A program made the position numbers and the translations under genes. From an uncultured Roseburia sp. (lineage in GTDB: Bacteria; Bacillota; Clostridia; Lachnospirales; Lachnospiraceae): 64,000 nucleotides of DNA. Below, in pieces: positions 31,309 to 40,778 of the stretch; positions within the stretch are counted from its first letter, which is position 1, and each line of letters starts with the position of its first letter. The stretch covers positions 45,652 to 109,651 of the forward strand of contig UQNW01000011.1 of assembly GCA_900542495.1 (NCBI GenBank). The letters run 5' to 3'. Under the pieces are notes generated by a model, which searched no databases, had not been told where the DNA came from, and saw nothing but the letters and a program-made list of their open reading frames with translations.

Positions 31309-33579
31309 TCAGATACGCTTTAATTTTGCAAAAGAGGCAAACATTTTTTTCACACCATATCCTTCGAAATCCACGGTCACCTCGTAATCTCTTCCGCCAT
31401 CCATGATGTTTTTCACAACTCCTTTGCCAAACTTGATATGCGATACGGCGTCCCCGATGCCATAGTCAAGCTCTGACTTTACAACACCCTTTGTGACAAG
31501 TGCCTTTGCCTGCATGCTCTGTCCGGAAGGCTGCTGGCGCAGTGTTGTTCTTTTCGGTCTTGCTGTTGTCTGGTTCTGTAAAAAAGATGGGAAACTGCTC
31601 TCTTTTCCAAAAGAAGATCCTCTTGCAGATGCCGGCTTTCTCAGTTCACTGTCCAACAGTTCAGACGGAATCTCCCGAACAAACCGCGATACTTTATTAT
31701 ATTGCGTTTCGCCACGAATCATACGTTGTCTTGCACAGGTAATTGTAAGTTCTTCTTTGGCTCTCGTGATCCCCACATAAGCCAAGCGTCGCTCCTCTTC
31801 GAGATCCTCAGAAGAACTGTCCGAAGTGATGGACATATAACTTGGGAACAATCCATCCTCCATTCCGGCAAGGTAAACTTTCGGGAACTCCAGACCTTTT
31901 GCACTATGTAATGTCATTAAAACAACATAATCACTGCCCTCATCGAGACTGTCGATGTCTGCAACCAGTGCCACTTCCTCTAAAAAGCCGCTGAGTGTCG
32001 GATGTTCCTCGCCTTCCTCGTAAGCAACCACTTTGCTGATCAACTCATCGATATTCTCAATACGCGCCTTTGCCTCTTCGGTATCTTCCGCTTCCAATTC
32101 TTTCACATATCCGGTTTCGTCTATAATCTCCTGCAAAAGTTCAGAAACGCTGATAATCTCTACTTTACTGCGCATCACCTGAATAAAATTCACAAATGGC
32201 TTGATCTTTGCAGCACTCTTGCCGAGTGTCGGAATATCGTCTGCCATTTTCAATGCATTATAAAAACTGATGTCTGCCGCAGCCGCATAATCTGCCACAC
32301 GGTTTAAGGTTGTTGCACCGATTCCACGTTTTGGCACGTTGATGATCCTGCGGACAGCAAGATCATCTCTTGCATTATCGATCGTTTTCAAATAGGCAAG
32401 CAGGTCTTTGATCTCTTTTCTTGCATAGAAGTTCACGCCGCCGACAATCTTATATGGAATATTGGATACGATAAATTTTTCCTCAAAAAGACGGGACTGT
32501 GCGTTTGTGCGGTAGAGAACAGCGCAGTCACCGTAATGATATCTGCCGTCCTTCACACAGGCATTGATATCCTTTGCGACATACTCTGCCTCTTCATAGC
32601 CTGTCTCAAACTGCTTGAAACCAATCTTTTTTCCCGCTTCATTGTCTGTCCAGAGTGTCTTTCTTTTTCGTCCCATATTGTTGGAGATCACCCCGTTTGC
32701 AGCATTTAAAATATTCTGTGTAGAACGGTAATTCTGTTCCAGTTTTATCGTCACTGCCTCCGGAAAATGTTTTTCAAAGTTCAGGATATTATAAATATTC
32801 GCACCGCGGAACTTATAGATAGACTGGTCATCATCACCAACGACACACAGGTTCTTATACTTTCTGGCAAGAATACTGATCAGTTCAAACTGTGCCGTAT
32901 TCGTATCCTGATACTCGTCCACCATAATATAGCGGAAGCGTTCCTGATAGTAGTCTAACACCTGATCATCCGTTTTAAACAATTCAACCGTCTTTACGAT
33001 CAGATCGTCAAAATCAAGTGCATTATTCCGCCGCAGTGCATCCTGATACTCTCTGTAGATCTCTGCCTGTTTCCGTTTCGCAAAATCCCCGGAAGCAGCC
33101 GCACGGAGAGAAAATTCCTGTGGATCTACCAGTTCATCTTTTGCTTTGGAAATCGCAGCAAGCAGACTTCGCTCTTTGTAAATCTTAGTATCCACATTCA
33201 GACGTTTACAGATATCCTTCATCAGTGTCTTCTGATCATCGGAATCATAGATTGTAAAATTAGTGTCAAACCCGATGCGGTCGATATGTCTCCTCAAAAT
33301 GCGCACACAGGTAGAATGGAACGTAGATACCCAGATGCTCTCAGAGCCATAACCCACCAGCTGGTCGATTCGTTCACGCATCTCGCCCGCTGCTTTATTC
33401 GTAAAAGTAATCGCCATAATGTTATATGGATTCACACCTTTTTCCTCGATCAGATAAGCCGTGCGGTGTGTCAGCACTCTCGTTTTGCCGGAACCTGCAC
33501 CTGCTAAGATCAGAACCGGGCCTTCCGTATGAAATACTGCCTCCCGCTGCTGTTCGTTCAATGTATCATAAATACTCAT
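31309..33579 (-). CDS. pcrA: ATP-dependent DNA helicase PcrA/UvrD
   Basis: 756 residues, superfamily 1A helicase for repair and removal of blocked replication forks. Q motif LNEQQREAVFH, Walker A AGAGSGKTRVLTHR, Walker B VDEYQDTN, motif IV EQNYRSTQNIL, motif V TLHSAKGLEF, motif VI YVGITRAKEEL. The C-terminus has the PcrA-specific tail ending in VDFEGYGVKKMFASFAKLK. ATG 33579 has GGAGATTTCT upstream; the longer open frame lacks a site. Confidence 0.96.
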   Translation of the reverse strand: MSIYDTLNEQQREAVFHTEGPVLILAGAGSGKTRVLTHRTAYLIEEKGVNPYNIMAITFTNKAAGEMRERIDQLVGYGSESIWVSTFHSTCVRILRRHIDRIGFDTNFTIYDSDDQKTLMKDICKRLNVDTKIYKERSLLAAISKAKDELVDPQEFSLRAAASGDFAKRKQAEIYREYQDALRRNNALDFDDLIVKTVELFKTDDQVLDYYQERFRYIMVDEYQDTNTAQFELISILARKYKNLCVVGDDDQSIYKFRGANIYNILNFEKHFPEAVTIKLEQNYRSTQNILNAANGVISNNMGRKRKTLWTDNEAGKKIGFKQFETGYEEAEYVAKDINACVKDGRYHYGDCAVLYRTNAQSRLFEEKFIVSNIPYKIVGGVNFYARKEIKDLLAYLKTIDNARDDLAVRRIINVPKRGIGATTLNRVADYAAAADISFYNALKMADDIPTLGKSAAKIKPFVNFIQVMRSKVEIISVSELLQEIIDETGYVKELEAEDTEEAKARIENIDELISKVVAYEEGEEHPTLSGFLEEVALVADIDSLDEGSDYVVLMTLHSAKGLEFPKVYLAGMEDGLFPSYMSITSDSSSEDLEEERRLAYVGITRAKEELTITCARQRMIRGETQYNKVSRFVREIPSELLDSELRKPASARGSSFGKESSFPSFLQNQTTARPKRTTLRQQPSGQSMQAKALVTKGVVKSELDYGIGDAVSHIKFGKGVVKNIMDGGRDYEVTVDFEGYGVKKMFASFAKLKRI

Positions 33580-33693
33580 AGAAATCTCCGTTTTCGTTAT
33601 TTTTATAGTGATTATATCATACTCCACCTACATCTGAACAGTAAAACCGAACATATTTTCTTGTTTTTTCATACATTTAAATTCAATTGTCTA

Positions 33694-33722
33694 TTGTCAT
33701 CTAGTTTTCAATACTATATAAT
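33694..33722 (+). promoter_or_regulatory. Promoter of the DUF1836 gene
   Basis: TTGTCA at 33694-33699, 17 bases, TATAAT at 33717-33722. Confidence 0.7.
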
Positions 33723-33812
33723 CTCATATAGAGAGTACCATAAGTAAAATATAGAACGAACCTTAATGATACGATTTGCTCATTACAATTCATACAAAAA
33801 GCAGGTAGAACT

Positions 33813-34421
33813 ATGAACACAAAACAATTTTTAAGTGATATATTAGACGAATTTAACCGCATTGATTATGTAAAACCGGAAGATATCCCGAATATTGATC
33901 TGTATATGGATCAGGTGACAACTTTCATGGATTCCCAGCTTGCCACATCCAAGCGGCATGAAGATGACAAGATTCTGACGAAAACAATGATCAATAATTA
34001 TGCGAAAAACGATCTGCTCCCGCCACCGGAAAAGAAGAAATATTCCAAGGAGCACGTGCTGACACTGATTTTTATTTACTACTTCAAAAGCATTTTAAGT
34101 ATCAGCGATATCCAGAGTATTTTGAATCCGATCACGGACAAGTATTTTGGAAAAAACAGCTCCGAGATGAGCCTTGAGGATATTTATAAGGAAGTATTCG
34201 GCTTAGAACATCAGGAAACCTTAAATATCATGAAAGATCTCGCAAAGAAATTCAACACCTCCATGAAAACTTTTGAGGGAATGGAAGGCGAAGATGCCGA
34301 GCTTTTACGCACGTTCAGTTTCATCTGCATGTTAAGCTATGATGTCTATCTGAAAAAGACGATCATCGAACGGATCGTTGACCAGATGTTACATGAGGAA
34401 AAAGATTCCACAAAAAAATAA
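33813..34421 (+). CDS. DUF1836 protein, MerR-like
   Basis: 202 residues. The stretch TKTMINNYAKNDLLPPPEKKKYSKEHVLTLIFIYYFKSILS matches the DUF1836 core, which resembles a MerR-type winged helix: it reads helix-turn-helix, then the wing 'LLPPP..KKYS', then a recognition/dimerisation helix. Probably a DNA-binding regulator; targets unknown. ATG 33813 has GCAGGT 7 bases upstream. Confidence 0.8.
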   Translation: MNTKQFLSDILDEFNRIDYVKPEDIPNIDLYMDQVTTFMDSQLATSKRHEDDKILTKTMINNYAKNDLLPPPEKKKYSKEHVLTLIFIYYFKSILSISDIQSILNPITDKYFGKNSSEMSLEDIYKEVFGLEHQETLNIMKDLAKKFNTSMKTFEGMEGEDAELLRTFSFICMLSYDVYLKKTIIERIVDQMLHEEKDSTKK

Positions 34422-34443
34422 ATACGTGCTTTACAAAAATATT

Positions 34444-34528
34444 AAAAAAAGGTACCCTACTCCATACCGGATGATAACGAACCTGTCTGACAGGGACATA
34501 TCACCGGAACGTGCATGGTACCTTTTTT
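34444..34528. terminator. Long-armed bidirectional terminator after DUF1836 gene
   Basis: Arms AAAAAAGGTACC (34445-34456) and GGTACCTTTTTT (34517-34528) enclose 60 bases that fold further: CCGGATGATA with TATCACCGG, and innermost CCTGTCTGACAGG. T-runs on both strands suit the convergent DUF1836 and yerC genes. Confidence 0.75.
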
Positions 34529-34538
34529 GATTGTTATT

Positions 34539-34844
34539 TTATGCTTCGCTGTTCTCTGATTTTGCCATTCTCGCAAATACCATATCATAGCCGTCATTAC
34601 CATAATTTAAGGAACGGTTTACACGGCTGATCGTTGCTGTTGATGCTCCTGTTTTCTCTGCGATATCCAGATATGTTTTCTGGTCACGTAACATTTTGGC
34701 AACCTCAAATCTCTGTGACAAAGAAAGCAGTTCATTTACCGTGCAGACATCTTCAAAAAAAGTATAACATTCTTCTCTGTTTTCCAGGCTTAAGATAGCA
34801 TCAAAAAGATGATCCACTGCCTCAGTCCTTAGTTTCTTGCTCAT
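34539..34844 (-). CDS. yerC: YerC/YecD-type TrpR-like repressor
   Basis: 101 residues. The TrpR-like core is visible: LLSLSQRFEVAKMLRDQKTYLDIAEKTGASTATISRVNRSLNYG, i.e. a helix pair followed by the helix-turn-helix. In Bacillus its orthologue is adjacent to pcrA and related genes, as it is near pcrA here. Regulated genes are not known. ATG 34844 has GGAGAAG upstream. Confidence 0.9.
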   Translation of the reverse strand: MSKKLRTEAVDHLFDAILSLENREECYTFFEDVCTVNELLSLSQRFEVAKMLRDQKTYLDIAEKTGASTATISRVNRSLNYGNDGYDMVFARMAKSENSEA

Positions 34845-34923
34845 TTTTCTTCTCCTTTTCTAAATCAAAATGATATCCTTCTATCACGAAGCACAGCTTC
34901 ATGATCAACATTCGTCGCTCGCC

Positions 34924-34941
34924 GAACACATGCATGTGTTC
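34924..34941. repeat. 18-bp perfect palindrome in the yerC-hisC gap
   Basis: GAACACATGCATGTGTTC reads the same on both strands and is flanked by GCTCGCC and TTCTCGCTGGC, with a further small hairpin (GAAGCACAGCTTC) at 34889-34901. No T-run follows. It resembles an extragenic palindromic repeat unit. No second copy seen in this window. Confidence 0.5.
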
Positions 34942-35134
34942 TTCTCGCTGGCACTCATTCTTTTTTAATTCTCAAATCTACTTACATTTTAGCATAGTAA
35001 AGTTTTAAAGTAAATACCTGTTTTACACGCTAAAGCGTTACAGACGCAAATTATATAATAGTCGAATCCAGGCGAAAAAGCAATACTTTTTTTCATGTTA
35101 TCTATAACTATAAGTTATAGAGATTTAGCTGTTA

Positions 35135-36205
35135 TTATTCCTGTTTTTCTTCGTTCAGAAAATCTGTCAGAAAACAGATCAGACGCTCCATTTCCTGCTG
35201 CGTGCCAATGCTGATACGCAGATAATTATTGATCCGCGGCTTTGAAAAATAGCGCACGAAAATGTTATGCTCCCGAAGTGCCTCAAAAATCTCTTTTGCC
35301 GGAACAGTTTTATGCGATGCAAAAATAAAATTGCTCATGGAATCCCCAAAGGAGAATCCAAGCTTTTTCAATTCCTTCTTGGTCCACTCTCTTGTCGCAA
35401 TCACTTTTGCGCAGGTTTCCTCAAAATAAGCCCGGTCTTTGATTGCCTCGACCCCAAGAGCAAGTGTTGTCTGATTGAGTGTGTAGGAGTTAAAGGAATA
35501 TTTTACATCATTGATATACTTGATCAGTTTTTCATTTCCCATGGCAAAACCAATCCGCATGCCAGCTAGTGAACGCGACTTTGAAAAAGTCTGTACCACA
35601 AGAAGATTGTCGTATTTTTCGATCAAAGGCAGCGCAGACTCTCCGCCAAAATCAATATACGCCTCGTCTACAACGACGATCACATCCCGATTGTGCGCAA
35701 TGATATCCTCAATCTCGGAGAGCGGCATCAGATTTCCGGTCGGTGCATTTGGATTCGGGAAAACGACACCGCCATTTTCACCGTAGTAATCTTCTTTTCT
35801 GATCTGGAAATCATCATCCAACGGTTTTGTCTCAAACGGAATCCGAAGCATGTTCGCCCACACATCATAAAAAGAATAGGTGATATCCGGAAACAGGATT
35901 GGCTTTTTACTGTTAAAAAATGTCATAAATACCATTGCCAGCACATCATCCGATCCAACCCCGGTAAACACCTGACTGCTTTTGATTCCATAGTAATCCG
36001 CAATCGCATCCACTAACACTTTACAGGTCGGCTCCGGGTAAAGCCGCAGCTTATCCGTATCAAAATTTTTCAAAGCCTCTACCACTCCCGGTGCGGGCGG
36101 ATATGGATTTTCGTTGGTATTCAATTTGATCATGTCAGGCTTGTCCGGCTGTTCTCCCGGAACATAAGGCTCCACTGTCCTTACATATTCTTCCCAGTTG
36201 CTCAT
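35135..36205 (-). CDS. hisC: Histidinol-phosphate aminotransferase
   Basis: 356 residues, PLP aminotransferase. IKLNTNENPYPPAPGVVEAL at the start, FPNPNAPTGN, VVVDEAYIDFGG and the PLP lysine in TFSKSRSLAGMRIGFA are typical HisC features. It converts imidazole-acetol phosphate to histidinol phosphate; some members also act on aromatic amino acids. ATG 36205 follows GGAGAG; the upstream in-frame start (36229) has no site. It stands 94 bases after another aminotransferase gene. Confidence 0.92.
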   Translation of the reverse strand: MSNWEEYVRTVEPYVPGEQPDKPDMIKLNTNENPYPPAPGVVEALKNFDTDKLRLYPEPTCKVLVDAIADYYGIKSSQVFTGVGSDDVLAMVFMTFFNSKKPILFPDITYSFYDVWANMLRIPFETKPLDDDFQIRKEDYYGENGGVVFPNPNAPTGNLMPLSEIEDIIAHNRDVIVVVDEAYIDFGGESALPLIEKYDNLLVVQTFSKSRSLAGMRIGFAMGNEKLIKYINDVKYSFNSYTLNQTTLALGVEAIKDRAYFEETCAKVIATREWTKKELKKLGFSFGDSMSNFIFASHKTVPAKEIFEALREHNIFVRYFSKPRINNYLRISIGTQQEMERLICFLTDFLNEEKQE

Positions 36206-36299
36206 AAACTTTTCTCTCCACTTTCTCAATTCTCAGTAATGCTTCCCATTCATTTCTGATATGATTCACAAATCCACTACGATCTGCTCACTTTTCAAT

Positions 36300-37496
36300 C
36301 TATTCTGTATACAGTTCGTAATCTTTTGCCAGTTTTTCAAATGCAATCAGGGCATTTTTCACTGTCTCATGGGAAACACAGTACGCAAGTCTCACATAAC
36401 CGGCGCATCCAAAGGCACTTCCCTTTACCATGATGATATTGTATTTTTTGCCTGCTGCAACAAATTTTTCTTCGTCTGCCTCCGGAGATTTTACCCACAT
36501 GTAAAATGCCCCTTCCGGCTTGATGCAGTGGAAACCAAGCCTCTGCAATCCTTCATATAACATCTTTCTGTTTTCATCATAAAATGCAAGATTCGTCTTC
36601 TCATCGAGACATCTTGCAACCGCTTTCTGCAAAAGAGACGGCGCATTGACAAATCCAAGGGTACGGTTTGATACCACAATGCCGTCGATGACCTGATCGG
36701 CATTTTCTACTTCATTCGGTACAACCACATATCCGATACGCTCTCCCGGAAGTGAAAGTGATTTACTGAAAGAATAACCTACAATTGTATTTTTATAATA
36801 TTTTGTCAGGAAATCTTCTTTATTTCCGTCATAGACAAGTTCACGGTAAGGTTCGTCGGAAACCAGATAGATCTCATGTCCAATCTCTTTTTCCTTCTTC
36901 TCCATGATCTTTGCCATTTTTTTCATTGTTTCTTCATGGTAGATTACTCCGGTCGGGTTGTTTGGGGTGTTCACAATGACAGCCTTGGTCTTTTCATTGA
37001 TCGCATTTTCAAATGCCACAAGGTCTGGCTGGAATGTCTCAAAATCCGGTGCCACTGCAACCACCTCTGCATCAAAATTAGCCGCATAACTCTTATACTC
37101 CCCAAAGAATGGAGCAAACACGATAACCTCGTCTCCCGGATCTAAAATGGTCTTAAAAATAATGTTCAGGCCTCCTGCAGCTCCCACTGTCATAATAACA
37201 TTGTGGGAATCAAAAGCAGTTCCGAAACGCTTGTTCAGATTCTCGGCAATTGCCTGTCTGACATCCGGGTAACCTGCATTATCCATGTATCCGTGTAACA
37301 CGAGTGGATCTGTCTCGTCCACCAGTTCTTTGATTGCTTCATTCAATGCTGCCGGTGCCGGTGTTGCAGGATTTCCCAATGAAAAATCATACACATTCTC
37401 CCGTCCTACTTTTGCAGCTAATTCATTTCCTTCTACGAACATTGCGCGGATCGCTGAACTTCCCTGCAATGCTTTCTGTATTTTTTTTGAAATCAT
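36300..37496 (-). CDS. Pyridoxal-phosphate aminotransferase, AspC-like
   Basis: 398 residues, class I aminotransferase. NTPNNPTGVIYHEET, LVSDEPYRELVYDG and the PLP Lys in SFSKSLSLPGERIGYV identify the family. The start VYDFSLGNPATPAP and GAAGGLNIIF suggest the aspartate/aromatic aminotransferase branch common in clostridia. ATG 37496 follows GAGGAACAG. Substrate not determined. Confidence 0.88.
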   Translation of the reverse strand: MISKKIQKALQGSSAIRAMFVEGNELAAKVGRENVYDFSLGNPATPAPAALNEAIKELVDETDPLVLHGYMDNAGYPDVRQAIAENLNKRFGTAFDSHNVIMTVGAAGGLNIIFKTILDPGDEVIVFAPFFGEYKSYAANFDAEVVAVAPDFETFQPDLVAFENAINEKTKAVIVNTPNNPTGVIYHEETMKKMAKIMEKKEKEIGHEIYLVSDEPYRELVYDGNKEDFLTKYYKNTIVGYSFSKSLSLPGERIGYVVVPNEVENADQVIDGIVVSNRTLGFVNAPSLLQKAVARCLDEKTNLAFYDENRKMLYEGLQRLGFHCIKPEGAFYMWVKSPEADEEKFVAAGKKYNIIMVKGSAFGCAGYVRLAYCVSHETVKNALIAFEKLAKDYELYTE

Positions 37497-37634
37497 ATCT
37501 GTTCCTCACTTATTCTGTCAACGTCGTCATTTATGTACCTTATACAGTCAAAGTTTTGTTTCATACACAATATCCGTCAACAACTTTCTCCTTATACTTT
37601 ACAACAATAATGTGTGAAAGTAAATAGAGAAAAA

Positions 37635-37686
37635 AAGAAACTGCCGCAAGACAATCTCCTCACGGATCATGCCTGGACAGTTTCTT
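37635..37686 (-). terminator. Terminator downstream of galT
   Basis: Arms AAGAAACTG (37635-37643) and CAGTTTCTT (37678-37686) with a 34-base interior; minus strand continues TTTTTTTCTC. Confidence 0.65.
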
Positions 37687-37717
37687 CTTTTATTCAAAAA
37701 TACTCCCCTGTATTTTC

Positions 37718-39277
37718 TTATGCATTGACGGTATCTACAAATTTCTGGAACGCTTTTCTGCCTTCCTCTGTGCATTTGTAAACACCTGCGTCTAATAAAA
37801 CTTCTTTGAACACAAGACCAATCTCGGTCTGGATGATCTCATGTAATTTTTCCGGTGTGATCTCACCCTCTAAACCGCTTCCTGCTGTGAATCCGTATTT
37901 TGGAAGGAATTCCTCTACCCAGTCAGCGTGTTTTGCCAAAACTTCATCCTCACGGATTTCTGCGCCGTCTAAAATCGCCTGTTCTAATGCAGCCATCTCA
38001 TCTTTTAATCTTGCCGGAAGCACTGCAAGTCCCATAACCTCGATCAGACCAATGTTTTCTTTCTTGATATGGTGCAGTTTTGCATGTGGATGATAAACAC
38101 CTAATGGGTGCTCCTCTGTTGTGATGTTGTTGCGGAGTACAAGATCTAACTCATAATCATTGCCACGTTTTCTTGCGATAGGAGTGATCGTGTTGTGTGG
38201 TTCTCCCTCTGTCTCTGCAAAAATAAATGCATCCTCATCTGTATAACCTCTCCATGCAAGCAAAATCTTATCTGCAAGCTCGATCAGGCGCTCCTTCTGT
38301 GGTGCACTGATACGGATCACGGACATTGGCCATTTTACAATTCCGGCTTTCACATCCTCAAATCCCTTGAAGGCCAGCTCTTTTTCCACCGGTGCTTTTG
38401 CCATTGCAAACTCGTAATGACCACCCTGGAAATGATCATGGCTTAAAATGGAACCTCCGACGATTGGAAGATCTGCATTAGAGCCAACAAAATAATGTGG
38501 GAACTGCTCTACGAAATCCAACAGCTTTCCGAAGGTTGCTTTTTCAATCTTCATTGGTGTATGCTCTGCGTTAAAAACGATGCAGTGCTCATTGTAGTAA
38601 ACGTATGGTGAATACTGGAAAAACCAGTCACTGTGATTGATCGTTACCGGAATGATTCTGTGGTTCTGTCTTGCCGGATGGTTCACACGTCCTGCATATC
38701 CCTCGTTTTCTTTGCACAGAAGGCATTTTGGATAACCGCTCTGTTTTGCAAGCTTGGCTGCTGCGATCGCCTTCGGATCTTTTTCCGGTTTGGAGAGGTT
38801 GATGGTGATATCCAATGTTCCAAACTCGGTATCTGCGGTCCATTTCTGGTCTTTTTTGATACGGTATCTACGGATGTAGTTTGTATCTCTGCTTAATTTG
38901 TAAAAATAATCCGTTGCTTCTTTCGGGCTGATCTCATATAATGCCTGAAACTTTTTGATCACTTCGCTTGGTCTTGGCACAAGTATGCTCATGATCTTCG
39001 TATCAAATAAATCTCTGTAAGTAATTGTATTTTCCGGCATCAGTCCATCTTCTGCCGCATAATCAAGCATCTCATTTAAGATATCTTCCAATGCTGCCTC
39101 TGCACTCTCCTGCGTCATCGGAGTTCTCTTTGCATAGGCTGCTTCCACTTCATCATCTAATTCATCCAGATGAAAAAGTTCTAACAGGCGGTTAATGGTA
39201 TATCTCCTGTCTTCCGGCTCAACTAAACCAGTTACAAGACCGTATTCTGTTAACTCTAAAATTCTTTCCTGAATCAT
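37718..39277 (-). CDS. galT: UDP-glucose-hexose-1-phosphate uridylyltransferase, Firmicutes type
   Basis: 519 residues. Leloir pathway: exchanges UMP between UDP-glucose and galactose-1-phosphate. The length and sequence fit the GalT type 2 family (the E. coli type is about 350 residues). The HIT-like active site is seen in GGSILSHDHFQGGHY, and a C-terminal HPHAKLHHIKKENIGLIEVMG. It follows galK by 116 bases. ATG 39277 has AGAGGATAACACA upstream. Confidence 0.95.
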   Translation of the reverse strand: MIQERILELTEYGLVTGLVEPEDRRYTINRLLELFHLDELDDEVEAAYAKRTPMTQESAEAALEDILNEMLDYAAEDGLMPENTITYRDLFDTKIMSILVPRPSEVIKKFQALYEISPKEATDYFYKLSRDTNYIRRYRIKKDQKWTADTEFGTLDITINLSKPEKDPKAIAAAKLAKQSGYPKCLLCKENEGYAGRVNHPARQNHRIIPVTINHSDWFFQYSPYVYYNEHCIVFNAEHTPMKIEKATFGKLLDFVEQFPHYFVGSNADLPIVGGSILSHDHFQGGHYEFAMAKAPVEKELAFKGFEDVKAGIVKWPMSVIRISAPQKERLIELADKILLAWRGYTDEDAFIFAETEGEPHNTITPIARKRGNDYELDLVLRNNITTEEHPLGVYHPHAKLHHIKKENIGLIEVMGLAVLPARLKDEMAALEQAILDGAEIREDEVLAKHADWVEEFLPKYGFTAGSGLEGEITPEKLHEIIQTEIGLVFKEVLLDAGVYKCTEEGRKAFQKFVDTVNA

Positions 39278-39313
39278 TGTGTTATCCTCTTTATCCCAAA
39301 TATTAATATGCCT

Positions 39314-39380
39314 TTGCGAAACACTCCTATTCTTTCAAAAATTGTTCAAAATTTAATTTAATTTTTTTAGCGTTTCGCAA
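39314..39380. repeat. 9-bp inverted repeat in the galK-galT gap
   Basis: TTGCGAAAC at 39314-39322 and GTTTCGCAA at 39372-39380, separated by 49 AT-rich bases. This could be a paired operator or a stem over the galT leader; no T-run follows. Confidence 0.4.
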
Positions 39381-39393
39381 TTACAAAAAATTA

Positions 39394-40563
39394 CTAAGCC
39401 AATTTTACTGGACCGTCACCGATTTCAACTACATAGAAATCAGCAGCGTAACCAATCTTATCTTTGTAAGCCACACCCACTTTTTCGATAAAGGAATCGA
39501 CTGCCTCATCTTTTACAATGCTGACGGTACATCCGCCGAATCCTGCACCTGTCATGCGGGAACCGATCACTCCGTCTACTTTCCATGCTTCTTCCACCAA
39601 TGTGTCAAGCTCGATACCGGTTACTTCATAATCATCACGAAGGGAAACATGGGAGGCGTTCATCAACTCGCCAAACAGAGTAACATCATTATTCTTCAAT
39701 GCCTCCACTGCCTTGATGGTTCTCTGGTTCTCATATACAGCATGTTTTGCGCGTTTTACTCTGACAGGATCCTTGATCGCATCTTTGTACTGCTCAAACT
39801 GTTCCTCTGTGAGATCACCAAGGGAATCAATTTTAACAACTTTCTGGAGTTCTGCCAGTGCAGTCTCGCACTCACTTCTTCTCTCATTGTATTTGGAATC
39901 TCCAAGTCCACGTTTTTTGTTGCTGCAGGAGATCACGATCTTTGCATTTTCCAGCTTGATCGGTGCATACTCATATTTTAAAGTTGCTGTATCAAGGAAA
40001 ATCGCATGACCTGCTTTTCCCATTGCAATCGCAAACTGATCCATGATACCACAGTTTACGCCGTTGAATTTATTTTCAGAGAACTGTCCGATCAGCGCAA
40101 GATCCTGATTTGTCACGTCGAATCCAAACATATCTTTTAAAATATATCCGGTCAGAACTTCAACTGATGCAGAAGAAGAAAGTCCGGAACCGTTTGGAAT
40201 ATTTCCAAATAAAACAAGATCCATACCCTGCTCTACTTTCATTCCCTTCTCGCCAAACGCCCACATAACTCCCTTTGGATAGTTCGTCCAGTCAGCTTCT
40301 TTTTCCGGTTTTAATCCTTCCACAGAAGATTCGATCACACCGAGCTGCTCAAAATTCATGGAATAGAAACGAAGTTTCTTATCATCTCTTTTTCTTGCCA
40401 CACCATAAGTACCAATCGTGAGTGCACATGGGAACACATGTCCTCCATTGTAATCGGTGTGCTCACCGATCATATTCACACGTCCCGGTGCAAAATAAAC
40501 ACCGATTTCGCCCTCATCCCCGAATAACTCTTTAAATTTTGCTAATACATCTTCCCAGATCAT
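39394..40563 (-). CDS. galK: Galactokinase
   Basis: 389 residues, GHMP kinase. Phosphorylates galactose at C1. The N-terminal galactose motif GRVNMIGEHTDYNGG, ATP-binding IPNGSGLSSSASVEV and C-terminal TGAGFGGCTVSIV are intact. ATG 40563 has AAGGAGG 7 bases upstream. The frame stays open upstream through a repeat element, but those codons precede the ribosome site and are not expected in the protein. Confidence 0.96.
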   Translation of the reverse strand: MIWEDVLAKFKELFGDEGEIGVYFAPGRVNMIGEHTDYNGGHVFPCALTIGTYGVARKRDDKKLRFYSMNFEQLGVIESSVEGLKPEKEADWTNYPKGVMWAFGEKGMKVEQGMDLVLFGNIPNGSGLSSSASVEVLTGYILKDMFGFDVTNQDLALIGQFSENKFNGVNCGIMDQFAIAMGKAGHAIFLDTATLKYEYAPIKLENAKIVISCSNKKRGLGDSKYNERRSECETALAELQKVVKIDSLGDLTEEQFEQYKDAIKDPVRVKRAKHAVYENQRTIKAVEALKNNDVTLFGELMNASHVSLRDDYEVTGIELDTLVEEAWKVDGVIGSRMTGAGFGGCTVSIVKDEAVDSFIEKVGVAYKDKIGYAADFYVVEIGDGPVKLA

Positions 40564-40567
40564 AATA

Positions 40568-40647
40568 TCCTCCTTGTTTTGCGAAGCAAAATCCGAACTC
40601 TTGTGAGGAGAGGATTTAGCCTCCTTGTTTTGCTCCTTGTTTTGCGC
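40568..40647 (-). repeat. Repeat element carrying the galK ribosome binding site
   Basis: 66 bases (40568-40633) almost identical to 54580-54645 upstream of ileS, with single-base changes or small indels. On the coding (minus) strand the unit holds GCAAAACAAGGAGG at both ends, with CTAAATCCTCTCCTCAC and GTTCGGATTTTGCTTC between; a third, partial GCAAAACAAGGA adjoins. TTTTGCTTCGCAAAA folds as a small hairpin just before the ribosome site. Confidence 0.8.
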
Positions 40648-40736
40648 TTCTGCGCATCTTCCGTTTTCTGTTACTATCACATTATCATGTTCGTTTTTAC
40701 ATTGCAACCAATTGACTGCAGACTGCAACAATAAAA

Positions 40737-40774
40737 AAGAAAGATGCAACATTTTTACATGTTACATCTTTCTT
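40737..40774 (-). terminator. Terminator after the decayed AAA-ATPase gene
   Basis: 16-position stem with one mismatch (AAGAAAGATG.AACAT / ATGTT.CATCTTTCTT), 6-base loop; minus strand ends TTTTTTATTG. It lies 5 bases past the reconstructed stop. Confidence 0.8.
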
Positions 40775-40778
40775 GAAA

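Noticed and set aside
35102..35120. CTATAAC-TATAA-GTTATAG hairpin after hisC
   Set aside because: Only A/T-rich, with no T-run on the minus strand; not a convincing terminator.
40564..40752. Longer N-terminus for GalK (63 extra codons)
   Set aside because: Those codons run through the repeat element upstream of a strong ribosome site, and GalK proteins begin where ATG 40563 puts them.
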